Shown here: one piece after another, positions 1-13,369 of the stretch | Numbering within the stretch: position 1 is the first letter of the stretch | How the letters are laid out: each line of letters begins with the position of its first letter | Origin: Rhopalosiphum padi | Taxonomy: Eukaryota > Arthropoda > Insecta > Hemiptera > Aphididae | Assembly (NCBI RefSeq): GCF_020882245.1 | Contig: NC_083598.1 | Coordinates: 37,857,858-37,921,857 of the forward strand | Reading direction: 5' to 3' | DNA length: 64,000 bases | Translations under genes and position numbers: made by a program | The notes under the pieces: generated by a model | The model's input: the letters and a program-made list of their open reading frames with translations, nothing else | What the model was told of the DNA's origin: nothing | Database searches by the model: none

Positions 1-375
1 GTAATAATTTGTATTTTTTAATTGATTATAAAACCAAAGATGAAATGTGTTTTAAGCTTGTATTATTTATAATTTTAGGAAATATTTGTCTTATACTATG
101 TCGATGCCGACAAATAAAATATTATTATATACATATATACATGGTCAACCGCCTATTTCGGGGTGACCCGTCATTTGGCCTGGTATATAATATCCAGCGA
201 CAATTGATCAGTGATATTTGATCCGGTTCAAAAAGAACCACTACCAAAAATATCCTGCTAAATGTCCGGTAACAAATAAACATAAAATACAAATATTTAG
301 AAATTAGAATTATTATTTTATTTTCATAATTTATAAAAACGTCAGTATTTATCATTAGTAGATTACTTTGCGGAA

Positions 376-1148
376 ACATGGATGGGCGAATGTAAGTTCC
401 TACACGAGAGTAGCAGGTACATAAAATACATACGTTAGTTCCTACACGATAGAAAAAGGTACATATTATGTGTAGGTATATACGAATTTTCAAAAATAAA
501 TTTATGACGATTATAAAATATAATAAAAATCACATAGCGCATTGTCACAAATAAATATAATATAATAATATGAATATTAGTTGTATTGAATTAACATTAT
601 TATTATTAAAATAAATATTTTGTATGTCAAAAAATATAGATAATAAAATATTTTATCTTTCACCCTACGTCGAGCCGGGATATTATTATCAGCTTGTAGC
701 TGGTCGTATTTTACCGTAATTTCGTATACGTTTATCTTTAAATGAAGTATATTTGAAGTTAATTTGAATGTATATTAGTTTGCTATACCTACCAGCGTAT
801 AAAGTTTCAATAAAAAATTGAAATTGTTATATATTTATACATTATATTGAAAGCGCCTGTTGGTGCTGTGGCACTTCAATGTATTTTAGTACAGAATGTC
901 TCAATAAGTTCTAACTATACGGTTTTTACTTATTACTATATATTATTATATTATATTTGTTTATGACAATGCGCTATGGGATTTTTATTATATTTTTTAA
1001 TATTTATTTTTGAAATCCGTATACACATATTTAATTGTGTATGTACATGTGTATTTAATTTGTTCCGCCGTTTTTTACCGTGTAGGAACTAACGTATGTA
1101 ATTGTTTACCTGCTACTCTCGCGTAGGAACTTACTATTCCCCATGTAC
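376..1148. mobile_element. Foldback/MITE-like element with long inverted arms
   Basis: Arms of about 170 bp (roughly 376-550 and 960-1148) are inverted copies; both contain GTTCCTAC and ACATACGTTAGTTCCTACAC. The core has no open frame. With its flanks it occupies the place where gene C has its first module II exon and adjoining intron DNA. No superfamily is assigned and target duplications are not clear. Confidence 0.7.
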
Positions 1149-1853
1149 ATATATACACACATTAACACAGGTCGGTCGGTGTGTGTGTGCCCGCTACGAA
1201 GTAGTTAGCCAGTTAGGTAACTTTGCGCGCATTTTAATATCTTACGCTGTATATGTCTACTTAAACTATCGACTTCTATTTAAGGTAGACTAACTATCTG
1301 GATTTTTGGAGACTATTAGCACATTCAACCTGTCCTGTGGACAAATTTGTATGTATTCGAATTTCGAATACATTACATGTTTTTAAATATATTTTTTTTA
1401 GTATTTTAAATACTTTTGAAATGTTTTTTGACAAATGTGTTTTAATTTAAGAATACTAAACACTTTTATTTCGTTTTGTCGTTGTATATCAAAGACCAAA
1501 ATTTTTGTATTTATTGATTTATTACTATATTAAATACCTACGTGATCTAAATATATTTGAAAAGTACTTTTGATTATACTGTTTTTGGATTCATCTAACG
1601 TTCCTAACACAGCTCTAAAGCTATCCAAAGCCGAATAAAATTGGTGGTCAACAAAAGGACTGCAACTGAATTAACAAATTTAATATGAGTAGCCGCTAAC
1701 CGTTACGGAGAAGTTTTAAGTTCTGGAGACTGTAGGAAGTCAAGAGTGATGATAGTGAGAATATGGAAGAAAGATGAGGTATTGTAGTGATCAACAAGTA
1801 AAAATAATTACTCATTAAAAAAATATATTATTATTTTATATTATATTTAGTAC

Positions 1854-4800
1854 CTGCATTAGATTTACACCACTTATCTGCGTTTTGTATTTTAGCTAAA
1901 ACGATATGGGTATTAATAATTAGTATTTATAATTTTTATTCATTAATTACACACAGTTTTTCCAAAATTATACCGTTCAATAAGTAAAAACGCATGCATT
2001 TATCTTAAATAAAATCACATTATCGCTTAGAACTGCACACCAGTAACCATATTTAATCAAAATCACAAATTCATTAGCAATGGAATTAATTTAATAAAAT
2101 AGCTGAAAACACTAGAATGAAGATGTATTCCAATTTAAGAATTATCTACCACAAAAATTATATTTAATTTTATTATATATTAAATTATTTTTTAATGGCG
2201 TAGAATGTGCGTTTAAGGATGGTAAGTATACGGTTTCGAACGACATCCGCTTGATTAGTATAATCTTAGGGTGCATCCGAATTCCGTCTCATATATAAAA
2301 ATTGTATATTGTTATAAATAAAAAAGGGTGGGCAAGTGGATATTGCTCTGCTGTATAGTAGAGATGGAAAGTATAAGGTCACTATAATGGATGTGTTAAA
2401 TTTGAAAGCGATGACAGGTATTATTGTATACGAAAAACGATTCTGAACGGAGATGATTTGTCAGTCTAGGATAATTAGTAGGGTATATTATACTATTACT
2501 AGGGCTCGGAAGTTGATGACCTTAAAAACATTTAAAAATGACCTAAACAAATGCAAATAAGACTAAAAATGTCAAAAATAATAAACACCAAAAAATGCAA
2601 AATAAGAATTATTTGTTCAGATTCACATGCTAATGAAACACATTTGTGACTAGGAGAGCGCATCGTCTAAAAAGTTCCAAAAAAAAATAATTGCAAAATG
2701 CATCAATTTCCGAGCCCTAATATTATTACCTAAATTTACCTAAATTGCAATTTATCGTTGTTTTACGGGATTTCGTAAAAAATTAAATTTCATACGCTCA
2801 TAATTTTTTTTTCTGTATTGACATAAGAATTTTTTTTTTACAGTTATTTGAAGAAAAAGTTATGGCGAACCTTGTACTGGGTTTTTTAACCTTTGGTATA
2901 AATCACAAAAATGTTATGAATTTTCAACTTAGAAATTCTTGTAAATTTTCGGGATTTTGATATATTTTGTAAATATTCGAACTTTAAATGCTTATAAACA
3001 AAAATAAACATTTTTTGATTTTTTTTTACCGCGATAAGCACAACTTATAATAAACTTGTATTAAATTTTAAAGATTTTTTTGGTGTGCCAAATTTTTTTT
3101 ATAAGCATTACCTAAGGTTTAAAAACCCAATACAAGGTTCTCCATACGTTTTCCTTCAAATAACTGTAAAAAAAAACCCCAGCGTTTTAATGTCGTTTTT
3201 ATATAAACATTTTATGAGCGTAAATTTAAACGTAAAATAACAATATATTCTAAAACGATTTAAAATATTTGTTGTTATTCAAAAATTATAAGTCGAAGAA
3301 AATTAAAAATTTTCACCAGTAGTTGAGCAAAATAAATTACTTGTATAAAAAAAAAATATATTAAAATTTAAATATAGGTAATATATAATATTATATTCTA
3401 GACTGAAAAATCATCTTCGTTCAGAATTATTTTTTATGCACAATGATATCTGTCATTGCATTCAAATTTAACACATCCATTATAGTGACCTAATCTCAAC
3501 CTCTAATATACAGCAGAGCGATACCCACTTTTTTATATTATATATATAAATCACATTTTTCATGCTCGTTTTTTATTTTTCCACAATTTTCTCAAAAGAT
3601 AAATGTATTATTATTATAATTATTAAAATGTTTGTAACTATAATATGTATATCATACATGTTATTGTATATTCAATGTTTATGTTTTTATTCTAACTACT
3701 TTAAATAAAACTACAATGAAATTCGCTATAAGGTAAGAAATATTTCAAAATAAATAATATTCTATTTATTTTGATTGGCAAGGTTTGAATTTGCCAAGGA
3801 CTAGCTGCAAAATAGATACTACTGTGAATCCAATCATTATCATGAAGCATTTGTTTTATGTGGTTAATTATAATAGGTACATATTAAATTTTAAATCCTT
3901 CAAATTTTTTTATGATACTTGTAATGCATACATACTTTTTTTTATTATTGAAATAATTGAATGTACGTAAAGTTGATCTTCAGTATCTAAAACAAATATA
4001 TTTTATAAATAAATCTCTATAAATAGATATATAAATAAATGGATATTAATTTATCCAAAATTAATAAACTTTAAAGGAGAATGTGTAATGATTCCTAATA
4101 TATTATTATTAGAATCATTTCAATGTTCCATAATATTTTCCATGAATCGTATGATACACACTGTCTTCATACTTAAATTTATAAAACTTACAATCATCTA
4201 AATCAGAGTCTAAAAAATTAATTATGTAAGTATTAATTAATATTAATATTTAATATACATATATTATTTATCAATCGAGTGGAAATTAATTTACATTAAT
4301 ATGCTTGTATGCTTATTATAAAAACTAAAGAATAAAAATATTTCAAATATAATTAATTTTCAATTCAATTTCAGTACATAAAAAGAATAATTTGAATTAT
4401 TTTTGGGAGACGTGAAAGTCATACATGCCGATGGCATAAGTTTATCTGTTATACGTAGTTATTCCCATCTAAATCTTGTTCACTCAAAATTTCGTATATT
4501 ATAGCACAGTTCTGTTGAAGTAAACCCTCATCGACTTAATATATCCCAGCTCTGTTTAGTTTAAAAAGCGTGTCCTCGACACTCTACTATATATACCTGA
4601 TATACAATAGTTAATTCAATTTTTAAATTGTTATATAATAAGTATATACCTGCCTACAGTAAATCATTTATATTTGTCTAACGTATTACTCAGATTGTGT
4701 AAATTTAATGTTCCATAATCTTCCCTGTGACACCATGATAATCACACTCTTTTCACACATAAACTTAAAAAACTTACTATTTTTATCATCGTTTTCCTGA

Positions 4801-7800
4801 GAAACTATGAAAATAAAAAATAAATTATGTGTTAGTAAAAAAATATATCTATATTATTTATCTAAATAGAGTGGAAATTAATACGTATATAAATTATGGG
4901 GAGTGGGGTAGTAGTAAATAGTAGTATTTTTAAATATAACTGGGTAAAACAAAAATAAAAATGTTTTAAATTTGAATTTAATGATATATTATTGTATACG
5001 AAAAATATTTCTGAGCGTAACGGTCGAACAGTATAAATAAATATCATACAATTTACAGCTGATAGTTGTAGGTACAAAATACTTGTAGTTTATAAATTGA
5101 GATGATTTTGAATTTCAAAAGCTTATAAAAATAAATTGTTTCTAAATATTTTAAATATTACGTGTACTCATTTTTAAGCATTAAAATAAATAATTCAATA
5201 AATAATTTTTTTTATCGACATTTATAAAAAAATAATACTAGGGAAAATAGAAAATAACGAATACGTGAAGTCGGTTAGTTTATTGTTTCGTATGAAATAA
5301 TATTTTGTTAATATACTATTTTTAAAACCACTTGTTTAACACCTGTTACGATATCTTCATAGCTTTAAGTACGTGTACACATATATATATATGCATATTC
5401 GATAACATATTAAAGTTACGAGCGCGAATTATCGCTGTATTTTATCGCTCCTGGTCTATACATAAATAATATAAAAAACTTACGATTAGCGTTATCGACT
5501 AAGGATTTTTCAAAGTAAATTCCTTCAACTAGAAAAAAAAAATAAAGGACGGGTTATCAAAAAGAATAAGTATAAATAAACTATTAATCGCTGAAATGAT
5601 AATGCATTTATAACATTTATTCATCATGATAAGTATAAATGTATTAAAAATATTACCAATAGTTTATAGATTGATTTTTTAACAAAAAGGAAACAATTAA
5701 AACCACTGTCGAAATCTATGACATGCTACGTGCTCTTAAGTCCTATAGAATATAATATATTAATACTGCAGTGTAGACATGCATATTCCAATAAATAATA
5801 AGGATACGACGATATTAAATATAACTTATGGGTACACCTGATACATACCATATTCGTTATTAAACATCAAGTATAAATCAAAACCAATACAGGTTGTAAC
5901 TTATAATTTTACACATTTCTAGCGATAATGCTAGGGTTGAGATACGTCCCGATTTGGCGGGACATTAACTGATTTTTAATATACTTGTCCCGCGTCCCAC
6001 TTCAATTTTTAGACTATTTAGAGGGACGCGTATGTCACGATACCTAATCTATTTTTTTTAGCGTCACGATTCCCGATTTTTAATAAAGCTGGACGTCAAT
6101 ATCCCGCTTTTTTTACAATATTTTATTTCAAGAAACTGCGTATCTCGTTAGTTAAAAAAAAAAAAAACATTCCAACTCCAGATAATGCAACGCGTTAAGT
6201 ACAATAAATTACGTAGTGGTATAATTCAGCAGCTACGCGTTATTATAGTCTACAAGATTTTTGGTATGGGATGTATGTCATCCAGACAACATAAGATAGT
6301 AGGATCATTTCACGTACGCATGAACCCGAGGACACATGAACTAGGAAAACACCACCGTGTGCATCACACGATGAACGGAAGGGATATGACCAGAATAGTG
6401 GAATAAGGACCTACATGAGGGAGCCCGATTAAATAATTTTATAATACATGCGAAGGTTAAACTATAAACCAGATATATATATTTTTTAATAAAAAAATAC
6501 ATTTTAAAAAATGTTAAATAATAAATATATTATTTTTAGTAAAAAAGTAGGTATATTCTTGATATTTAAATTAATCATACTTACAGGATTTTAATATTAT
6601 ACTTTCATAGTCATTATACGATTTGCATACTTATGTACTTGAAAACGAACATGGTAAAAAAAGAACAATTATAATTAATGACGTCATGTTTTTAAAATAA
6701 CAATAAAGATAAAAGGTCTTTTTTTAGCTTATTTAAGTTGAAGAACTTTTAACACTATCAAATAATATTTAAAAAAAATATAGTTTTAGCAGAATAATTA
6801 AACTTATACTTTTTTAAAGTATTTCATTTTTTTTTATATATATCTCAGTTTAAAACAATTCAAAGTTTAGACAATCAAGCTAGTTAATTCAATTGATAGT
6901 ACAACAATTATTATACTTTCACATTGTCATAAACATAATAATATTGTTTTAATAATAAATTAATAAATAAGAAAATAACTATCAAGTACACTTGGTTATT
7001 TGATTTAGTAATCAGAATATGAATTAAGACCTTGTGATATTTATGAATTGCTATTACAAATGTTAAAAATTCTAATATTACATTTTCTTGAAAACAATTT
7101 AATTTAAAAATGAATGTTTTTAAATGCCTTTAACTAATTGAAAAATACAAATTTGCAAAGGTGGGCAAGTTAATGAAAATAATTAACTCAAGTTAAGTTA
7201 AGTTAAGTGTTTACAAGATCGATAAGTTAAAAGTTAACAGTTAACAAATTATATATTTAACTCGATAAGTTAAAATTTAATACAAAGAAAAATACTAACA
7301 TAACTCAGTATAAAAAAAGTTAATCTATTTTTTTTCATTAGTATGTAAGTCACATAAAGAGTGAATGTGTATAAAAAACAAATTTATTGAACTTTTATCA
7401 TAATTTACACTGATATACCTTTTTACTTTTACTTTACGAATATTTATTAATTTAAATTATACAATTATGTTATCATGTAAAAGAACAGAATGTTTGTGTT
7501 ATGATAGTATTGGATTATTTTTATTTTATACTAATATAGTAATATTTACGTATAAATGATAAATTTCAAAATGTCTTTAACTTGATAGATTTTTTTTAAA
7601 TCAACTAAGAAAAGCTAAGTTTTATCAACTGTAAATTAAACTAGTTAAGTTCATAAGTTGATTAGAAAATAAACTAACTAGTTAATGCCCACCTTTGCAA
7701 ATTTTAAGAAATCTTCTATGAATCTTTAAGGTTAAATTAGGTTTTTAATAATCATTTTCATAATTTAAAGGTTATTGAGTTTTTAATACTTACTCATATT

Positions 7801-8743
7801 AGAAAACAAATCGATAAAATTTGGTAAACCATTATCTTTTGCTAAACACAAAAAATCATTTAAAATTAAAAATTGTATTGTATGGATTCAATGCACAAAA
7901 AATTAAATTATTTCTTTATTTGTAACTTTTAATTAATTTTATAATATTATTAATAATAATTTATTATTTATTGTATTGTACTTGTTTTTTTAAATAGTTA
8001 GTTAACACAATAATAAATTTAAAAGTCGTAACATGTGTGATAATAATGTGCAGCAATCCATTAATAAGCAATGAAAAACCAATTGGAGATATCATTATGT
8101 TCTATAATAGCACATTTTAAATGTAACTCGTAAACATTAAATTGATGCAGTATTATAACAATATGTAATTCAAAGGTTTAAACAAATAAATGTACAAATC
8201 AAATAAGAAAATGAACTAAAAATTACTTACAAAAATAACCAGCATCGTGTAAATTACCTGTAAATAAATGTTGAAATTAAAATAACTGCGAGGTGTGAAG
8301 TATGGTGAATTTTTTCGGGATTAGTATTAGTTAGATACGTCGTGCAAATATGTATTCTGCATAATAATCCATATTTAAATTAAATAGTTAATACAAATAT
8401 GAAAACTTACTTTGACAACCTGAAATAAAACAATTAATTAATAAGACGTGTTAATGATTATTATATAATAATAACATATATGTTAATACATTTTGAATGA
8501 AATTAATTAGTCGATAATAAAGAATACAGCTATAACAATACATTTCTTAATAATACTATCACGATTTCTCTATGAGAAATTAGTTTTCTGTACTCACGAA
8601 ATTTCGATGACTAATATTTTATATTAGTATATTTAATTTTAGAGCAATAAAATATAAATCATTAAATTACCAGCATAAGCATCTCCGAAAACCATAATAA
8701 ATGTTATAGTTATTATTATTAATTTAATTTTAAACGAATTCAT
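1854..8743 (-). CDS. Gene A: 5' part of a paralogous microexon secreted protein
   Basis: Nine exons are readable, all phase 1 and open: 8671-8743 (signal peptide), 8411-8419 (G-C-Q), 8231-8257 (NLHDAGYF), 7794-7841 (KDNGLPNFIDLFSNM), 6585-6629 (CKSYNDYESIILKS), 5484-5528 (EGIYFEKSLVDNAN), 4778-4804 (SQENDDKN), 4192-4209 (SDLDD) and 1854-1895 (KIQNADKWCKSNA). They match gene B exon for exon through module I. The exception is that 4778 and 4192 are tandem copies of the one B exon at 35653. The gene continues past the left edge: bases 1-98 match the intron DNA just upstream, in transcript sense, of gene C's 9-nt Cys exon. No counterpart of the first module II exon is visible. Least certain is 6585-6629, whose acceptor (ACATAAG) has a poor pyrimidine tract. 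Confidence 0.72.
2320..3536. mobile_element. Inverted-repeat element (about 1.2 kb), gene A intron
   Basis: The left arm (2320-2470) and right arm (3400-3536) are inverted copies, sharing CACTATAATGGATGTGTTAA and a CAGCAGAGC motif. A second inner pair (about 2760-2890 and 3105-3240) is also inverted. No coding capacity is seen. A solo arm occurs at 19135-19240. Confidence 0.7.
2500..2719. mobile_element. hAT-like MITE nested in the left half of the inverted-repeat element
   Basis: Ends TAGGGCTCGGAA and TTCCGAGCCCTA are perfect inverted termini of a 220-bp non-coding element. Its interior contains AAAAAATGCAAAATAA, also present at 35158-35175 and 62311-62329, suggesting older relatives inside genes B and C. 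Confidence 0.65.
5930..6180. repeat. Probable dispersed repeat, gene A intron
   Basis: The stretch has repeated GTCCCG, CGGGAC and GTCACGAT motifs in partly inverted order. It is absent from the matching gene B intron (about 37900-38050). No coding capacity is seen. Confidence 0.35.
7154..7702. mobile_element. hAT-like MITE in gene A intron
   Basis: Inverted ends TTTGCAAAGGTGGGCA and TGCCCACCTTTGCAAA flank about 520 bp of AT-rich DNA with many GTTAA motifs. The corresponding gene B intron (39540-39910) lacks it, so it inserted after the duplication or was lost in B. GGTGGGCA is typical of hAT termini. Confidence 0.65.
8671..8743 (-). CDS. Gene A exon 1: signal peptide
   Basis: The exon encodes 24 residues starting MNSFKIKL and ending GDAYA, plus one base of the next codon. 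Two lysines precede an Ile/Thr-rich hydrophobic core, and A-Y-A gives a good signal peptidase site. Donor GTAATT and length 73 nt are identical to gene B exon 1, which fixes the start. Confidence 0.85.
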
Positions 8744-8831
8744 ATCGATTATTAATTTAACAATAGGATAATAAGAAAAATGAAAATGAACTCCAATGTA
8801 CAAGTAACAGAAAATTATGGTTTACTGAGAG

Positions 8832-8838
8832 TTATATA
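8832..8838 (-). promoter_or_regulatory. Gene A TATA box
   Basis: TATATAA on the minus strand lies 88 bases upstream of the gene A start codon. It sits in a stretch (AAACTTATATAACTC, then AAACCATAATTTTCT) that is conserved upstream of gene B. The start site is inferred to lie about 25-30 bases downstream. Confidence 0.6.
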
Positions 8839-9714
8839 AGTTTACTCTATACGTGTACATATTAGGTATTTTTGTACCGTTAGTCATTAAATCAAATAAT
8901 TACAGCTGTTCATTCTTAGCTCTAAAATTGTGTAGTAGAAGTAGAACACACATGGTGTACTATAGCACTATGCGGAATATTCAATAGTTTATTTTGCAGT
9001 AAGTGGATAGCTAATGTTCAATGTATTATATTATGTATTATCATTTATTACTAATACTAGTATTTATCTACGTTATCGGTATCGTAGGTTTGTATAATTG
9101 CTCTCAATAAGTTTTACTTACTTTTTATGGTAAAAATACACAAGGATATTATATTCACTTTCCGGATGAAAACATACTGTGTACAATGGTCAATGACTAG
9201 TTTACACGGGACTTACATATTATTTATTATTTACTTTGCCCAAACATCTTAGACATTGTATAAAATATCCGGGCATTGTATTAAAATGACCGTTTATCCA
9301 CTTGGACCGTAACATATACATTTTTAAGCTTTAATAAATTACCTCACTAATAAAAATATATTAGGATATACGTAAGTGTATATTATAGTATACACACCCA
9401 TTGCGCAAGAAAAAAAACTCGGGGATATTCGCCCGATATTGCATAATATTATTATATTTACGTTCGACGATGTGTTTATAATTAGTTAATATAATACATT
9501 AAACTTCAATTATTCGATTAGCATTTACTACTTAGTAGTTTTTATTTTAACACTATTGGGCCATTAAATACTTAGCAATTTCTGAACGCTGAGGCAGTTC
9601 AAAATACTAGGTATAAAAAACTTATAAGTAATTTAACAAGTTCCTTTAAGAGGACGCAGTATCCGCATGACGTGTTGCCTCCATCTTACACACGTACGAC
9701 GACATAGACAAAAC

Positions 9715-10030
9715 GCGCAGTCTGAGTAGAACTCGCTCAATGTTGGTTTTAGAGTAAATATACCTATTATAAAATTAAAAGATTACAACATTTTGGAGGG
9801 AAATAAGATAAGTTTTTTTTTATTATTCCTAATATAACGGTCATTATATCGTTTAGAAATAGAAAATATTTCAAAATGTTTAAATAACCTTTAATTTTCA
9901 AAATTTTAATTTTTTAAAAAAATTTAACATCTTGCCCTCCAAAATATTTTCATATTTTAATTTGATAATAGGTATATTTACTCTAGAACCAAAATTGAGC
10001 GAATTCTACTCAGATTGCGTAAACATGTTT
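9715..10030. mobile_element. Inverted-repeat MITE, A-B intergenic
   Basis: Left CAGTCTGAGTAGAACTCGCT with GTTTTAGAGTAAATATACC is mirrored at 9970-10022 by GGTATATTTACTCTAGAACC and TCTACTCAGATTGCGT. The AT-rich middle also pairs. No frame. Confidence 0.6.
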
Positions 10031-10649
10031 TGTTTATGATGTACAGTGCTTGAATTGCAGGGGTGGACGTGGGAGTCCGCCTTTTTTTAATTTTTTTTTT
10101 AGCATACCCCTTCTATTTATTTGAAACGGAACGCTGGAAACGCAACATTTGATGTAGTGAATTTGTAAATCATCAATTTTTTCTGATGCCAAATATACCT
10201 ATAAATCTATAGCCATAATATTTGTATATTTGTATAGACTATAAAAAAAAATTGGTTAATAATAATAATGGGTAATTAATATAATCAATCGTTAGGCTGC
10301 GGTGACCACACACTAGACCTTTTTTCTATGCGACCACTGCGATCCTAGATATTGTGAACGTGACTATTCTCCACTTTTATTATAATAATATATAAAAGAA
10401 GAAGATGTCAAATCGATGAGTGTTTTTTCAACAAATTTTACACTAATTCGCGTTTAACATCGATTGGCCACAGTTGAGTTAATTGCTAATTTTCTATAGG
10501 AAATCTATAAAAAAAAAAATATTCATAACTATAGGTGTTTATAAATAATAAACTTAACTAAATGAACGTGAATATAAATATGTATTACTAAAAAAGGTCT
10601 TGTATAATAGACAATTATTATACGTTACAATTTTTTAAACACTACCAAA

Positions 10650-12050
10650 AAAAAAAAAAAAAAATTGACGTTTTCGCAATGTGTACAATGTTTCGAACAG
10701 ATCCGTATGTCATTCAACGACGTCACAGCCACCGAATAATCGGATCAGAATCGAATCGCACGCGTTGTCAGATCATTACAGTGGCACACGAGACGGGCAG
10801 CTCAAACGAGAGCGATACACCCGTAACGCGGAACTCTGACGAGTCACTGGAACTGTGCCATCTGCTCACTAGATCCGACGTACGCGCGAATCGTCATTTC
10901 TGCGGAACGTAACCTGCCGTAGCTCTGCGCGTGTCGACAATGTCGATAACGCACAGGGAAACGGGGTTTTTACGAATATACGTTCTGTTTGGGAAACTTA
11001 CTTGAACACTCACGAATAATGTATTCCTACAAATGACTGTTTATCGCGTGATACGGGAATACAAAAATAAATAAATAAAATACACAAATATTTAATACAG
11101 ACGTGACGATCAGTGTTCCCGCAACCGGAATTCACCAAACACTGGCAGTCTTGCGCCCGAACTTTGCCAGACTTTTATAAGCCAAGGTCGAATTTTGTTT
11201 GTGCATACCAGAGCTTGAGCTAAGGAAATGTTAGAGCTACGAACTAGTTATGAATAAAATCACTATTTAATAATTTGAGTAAAAGCGATATAATGTGCAG
11301 GCAACATAAAATATGCTAAAAATCAAAAAATATAGACATCAGATGCCTTCCTTAATCGCGCAAGTCTGCCCGGGTGGGTCTTGCTACGACGGAGGAAAGA
11401 CAGTGAATGTCAAATCTGGTCGTTACACAGGGCCTTTTATACCTAGTTCTTTAGCGATAACACAGGACCGGTATTGTGTTGTGTGACAGATAACAAGAAA
11501 CCGTAGAAACCCCAATAGTACAATCGCCGATAAACGCGTAATTTAAATAAAAGTTATTATAAGAATAAAATAATTATAATAATAATAAAAATAGTAATAT
11601 TAATAATAATAATAAGATTAGGAATAAGAATAATAAAAAAGAAAAGAAGAATCTAGAACCTTATCCGTGCATCCCCCCCCTCACAACGAACGGAAAAATC
11701 CCCCCTCGCGGACAAAAAATTAAAAGTTAAAATATTAAACAATTATTTATTATGTACAAACTTTTCACGGGATTTTAAGACTTCCCCAGTGTTTTTTCCA
11801 ACCCGTTCTTTTCGTATTCGCGTAGTTTGCGTATTTGAAAGTCGCGCGTATATTTTATTATATTTCGGCGTTTGCGTTGGTAGCGGTTGCGATCGCGGTA
11901 ACGAATACGACCGCCGACGACGACAGTCCCTCCGACGTTTTTCTTCGTTCTTTTTATTTTCGCGCATAGGATCGCGGACGCCGATCGATGTACGTGACAT
12001 TTATTCTGTTTTTATTGCTGAAATGTACACGTATATAATATGATACGTTT
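10650..12050. other. CpG-rich patch without a recognised gene
   Basis: The base composition differs sharply from the rest of the window, with many CG pairs. Frames of 60-85 codons exist on both strands (10679-10912 +, 11743-12000 -, 11789-12043 +), none with a recognised domain, and the opposite-strand overlap suggests composition rather than coding. A poly(A) run precedes it at 10649-10666. It could be an old element interior, a pseudogene, or an unannotated exon/promoter. Confidence 0.4.
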
Positions 12051-13119
12051 GATTCGAAGCCCATTTGTCGATGTACAATACTGTTTTTTTTTTTTATTCA
12101 ATAAATTGCATTATATATTTATATTATTTTAGTTGTTCTCGGTAGCTTAACTTTTACGTCATGCTTATATCTTCAGCCACGGGTTGTGGCGGTTGTGCTG
12201 TATACCATAAAAGCGTTTCTTGACGACGATTGTGTCGCACAATACTGTAATCATGTACATGGGTCATGGGTGTATTGGTGTATATGTTACGGGCAAAGTA
12301 AATAATTTGGGCGTTTTATACAATGCCCGGTCATTTTATACAATACTCAGGCGTTGTATATAATGGCCTTCGTATATTGGGCAATGTATATAATATAATA
12401 TTTAAAAGAAAAGTATTGCCAAAATATAATGAATACTATATATACTATAAACTATAATATTTATTATATGCATAATAAGTTTTTTGTAGGTGTATTGATG
12501 AGTTATTATAATAACATGTTATTTATATTTCTAAATCGTAATTTAAATTATAATGTCATTGGATGGTGTGTAAATGTGTAATAAATAAATAAGTGTTTCT
12601 TTATTTTTAAAATATTTTTATATAATAAATTTAATGATTTTTGGGGATTATGGGTGGCTGAAGGTGATTTGGGGGGCTTTGCTCCGCATAGTAATGTAAT
12701 ATTGAATTGTGTGTGGAACGTTCGTTCATCCAACATCCACTGAGTCCCCCTTCTAGTTTTTTTCCAAATCAAACACTGATGATGTATGTTAGTAAGACAG
12801 AGACAACACGGTGGGCGCGATGTCTCGTTTTTAACACCTCGAAAACTGCAATCTTTATCTTTAAATATATTTATAAAAATCCTAGCAGATTTATTTCCCC
12901 GTTGCATACTACTTATATCCGAGATTATTATCAGTAGGCGAGTTCTTTCCTTCTAAACATAAAAGTCATAGCCTATTTTGCGTTCTAAAGTATCTTTTTA
13001 GACAAATTAATTGTGTCCCAGGTTTTAATATAGCATAAATTATATATTAAGACGATAATATATTATATTATTATCACAGAAAAGATTAATTATATGATTC
13101 CATTATTAACATTTGATGA

Positions 13120-13335
13120 AAATACTTTACACTAGAATACCCGTCTCGACTCCGCCTAAGATTTTAATTAATAATAAATAATTATTTATTAACTTTATCG
13201 GACTAAATTTATGCCTATATTCTTCTCGTGATGTCCTCTTTAATTTAAAAAAAAACTGCACGACGATTGAATTAGTAGTTTCGGAGTTTATCCCGAACAT
13301 ACAAACAAACGCTATCATTTTATATATTAGTATAG
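13120..13335. repeat. Dispersed repeat fragment, A-B intergenic
   Basis: The stretch runs from AGAATACCCGTCTCGACTCC to TTATATATTAGTATAGAT, with an AACATACAAACAAACGC motif before its end. This is the tail style of abundant insect repeats. The apparent minus-strand frame has no recognised domain. Confidence 0.45.
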
Positions 13336-13369
13336 ATTATCGAACACATTTAAATAAATAAAAAAATAT

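Larger units (their letters stand above)
9220..12400. repeat. Inverted repeat pair bounding a 3-kb segment
   Basis: TTATTTACTTTGCCC near 9226-9240 is inverted at 12293-12308. Both neighbourhoods carry CCGGGCATTGTAT-type motifs (near 9271 and 12322-12345). The segment could be a large non-autonomous element, but inner and outer flanks do not mirror each other cleanly. Confidence 0.35.

Noticed and set aside
6185..6406. 73-codon plus-strand frame
   Set aside because: It lies in a gene A intron; the homologous stretch near 38040-38110 in gene B does not keep the frame.
10679..10912. 77-codon plus-strand frame
   Set aside because: No recognised domain, and the CpG-rich composition makes chance frames likely.
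11743..12043. Overlapping 85- and 84-codon frames on opposite strands
   Set aside because: Both look driven by composition; no family signature or splice partners.
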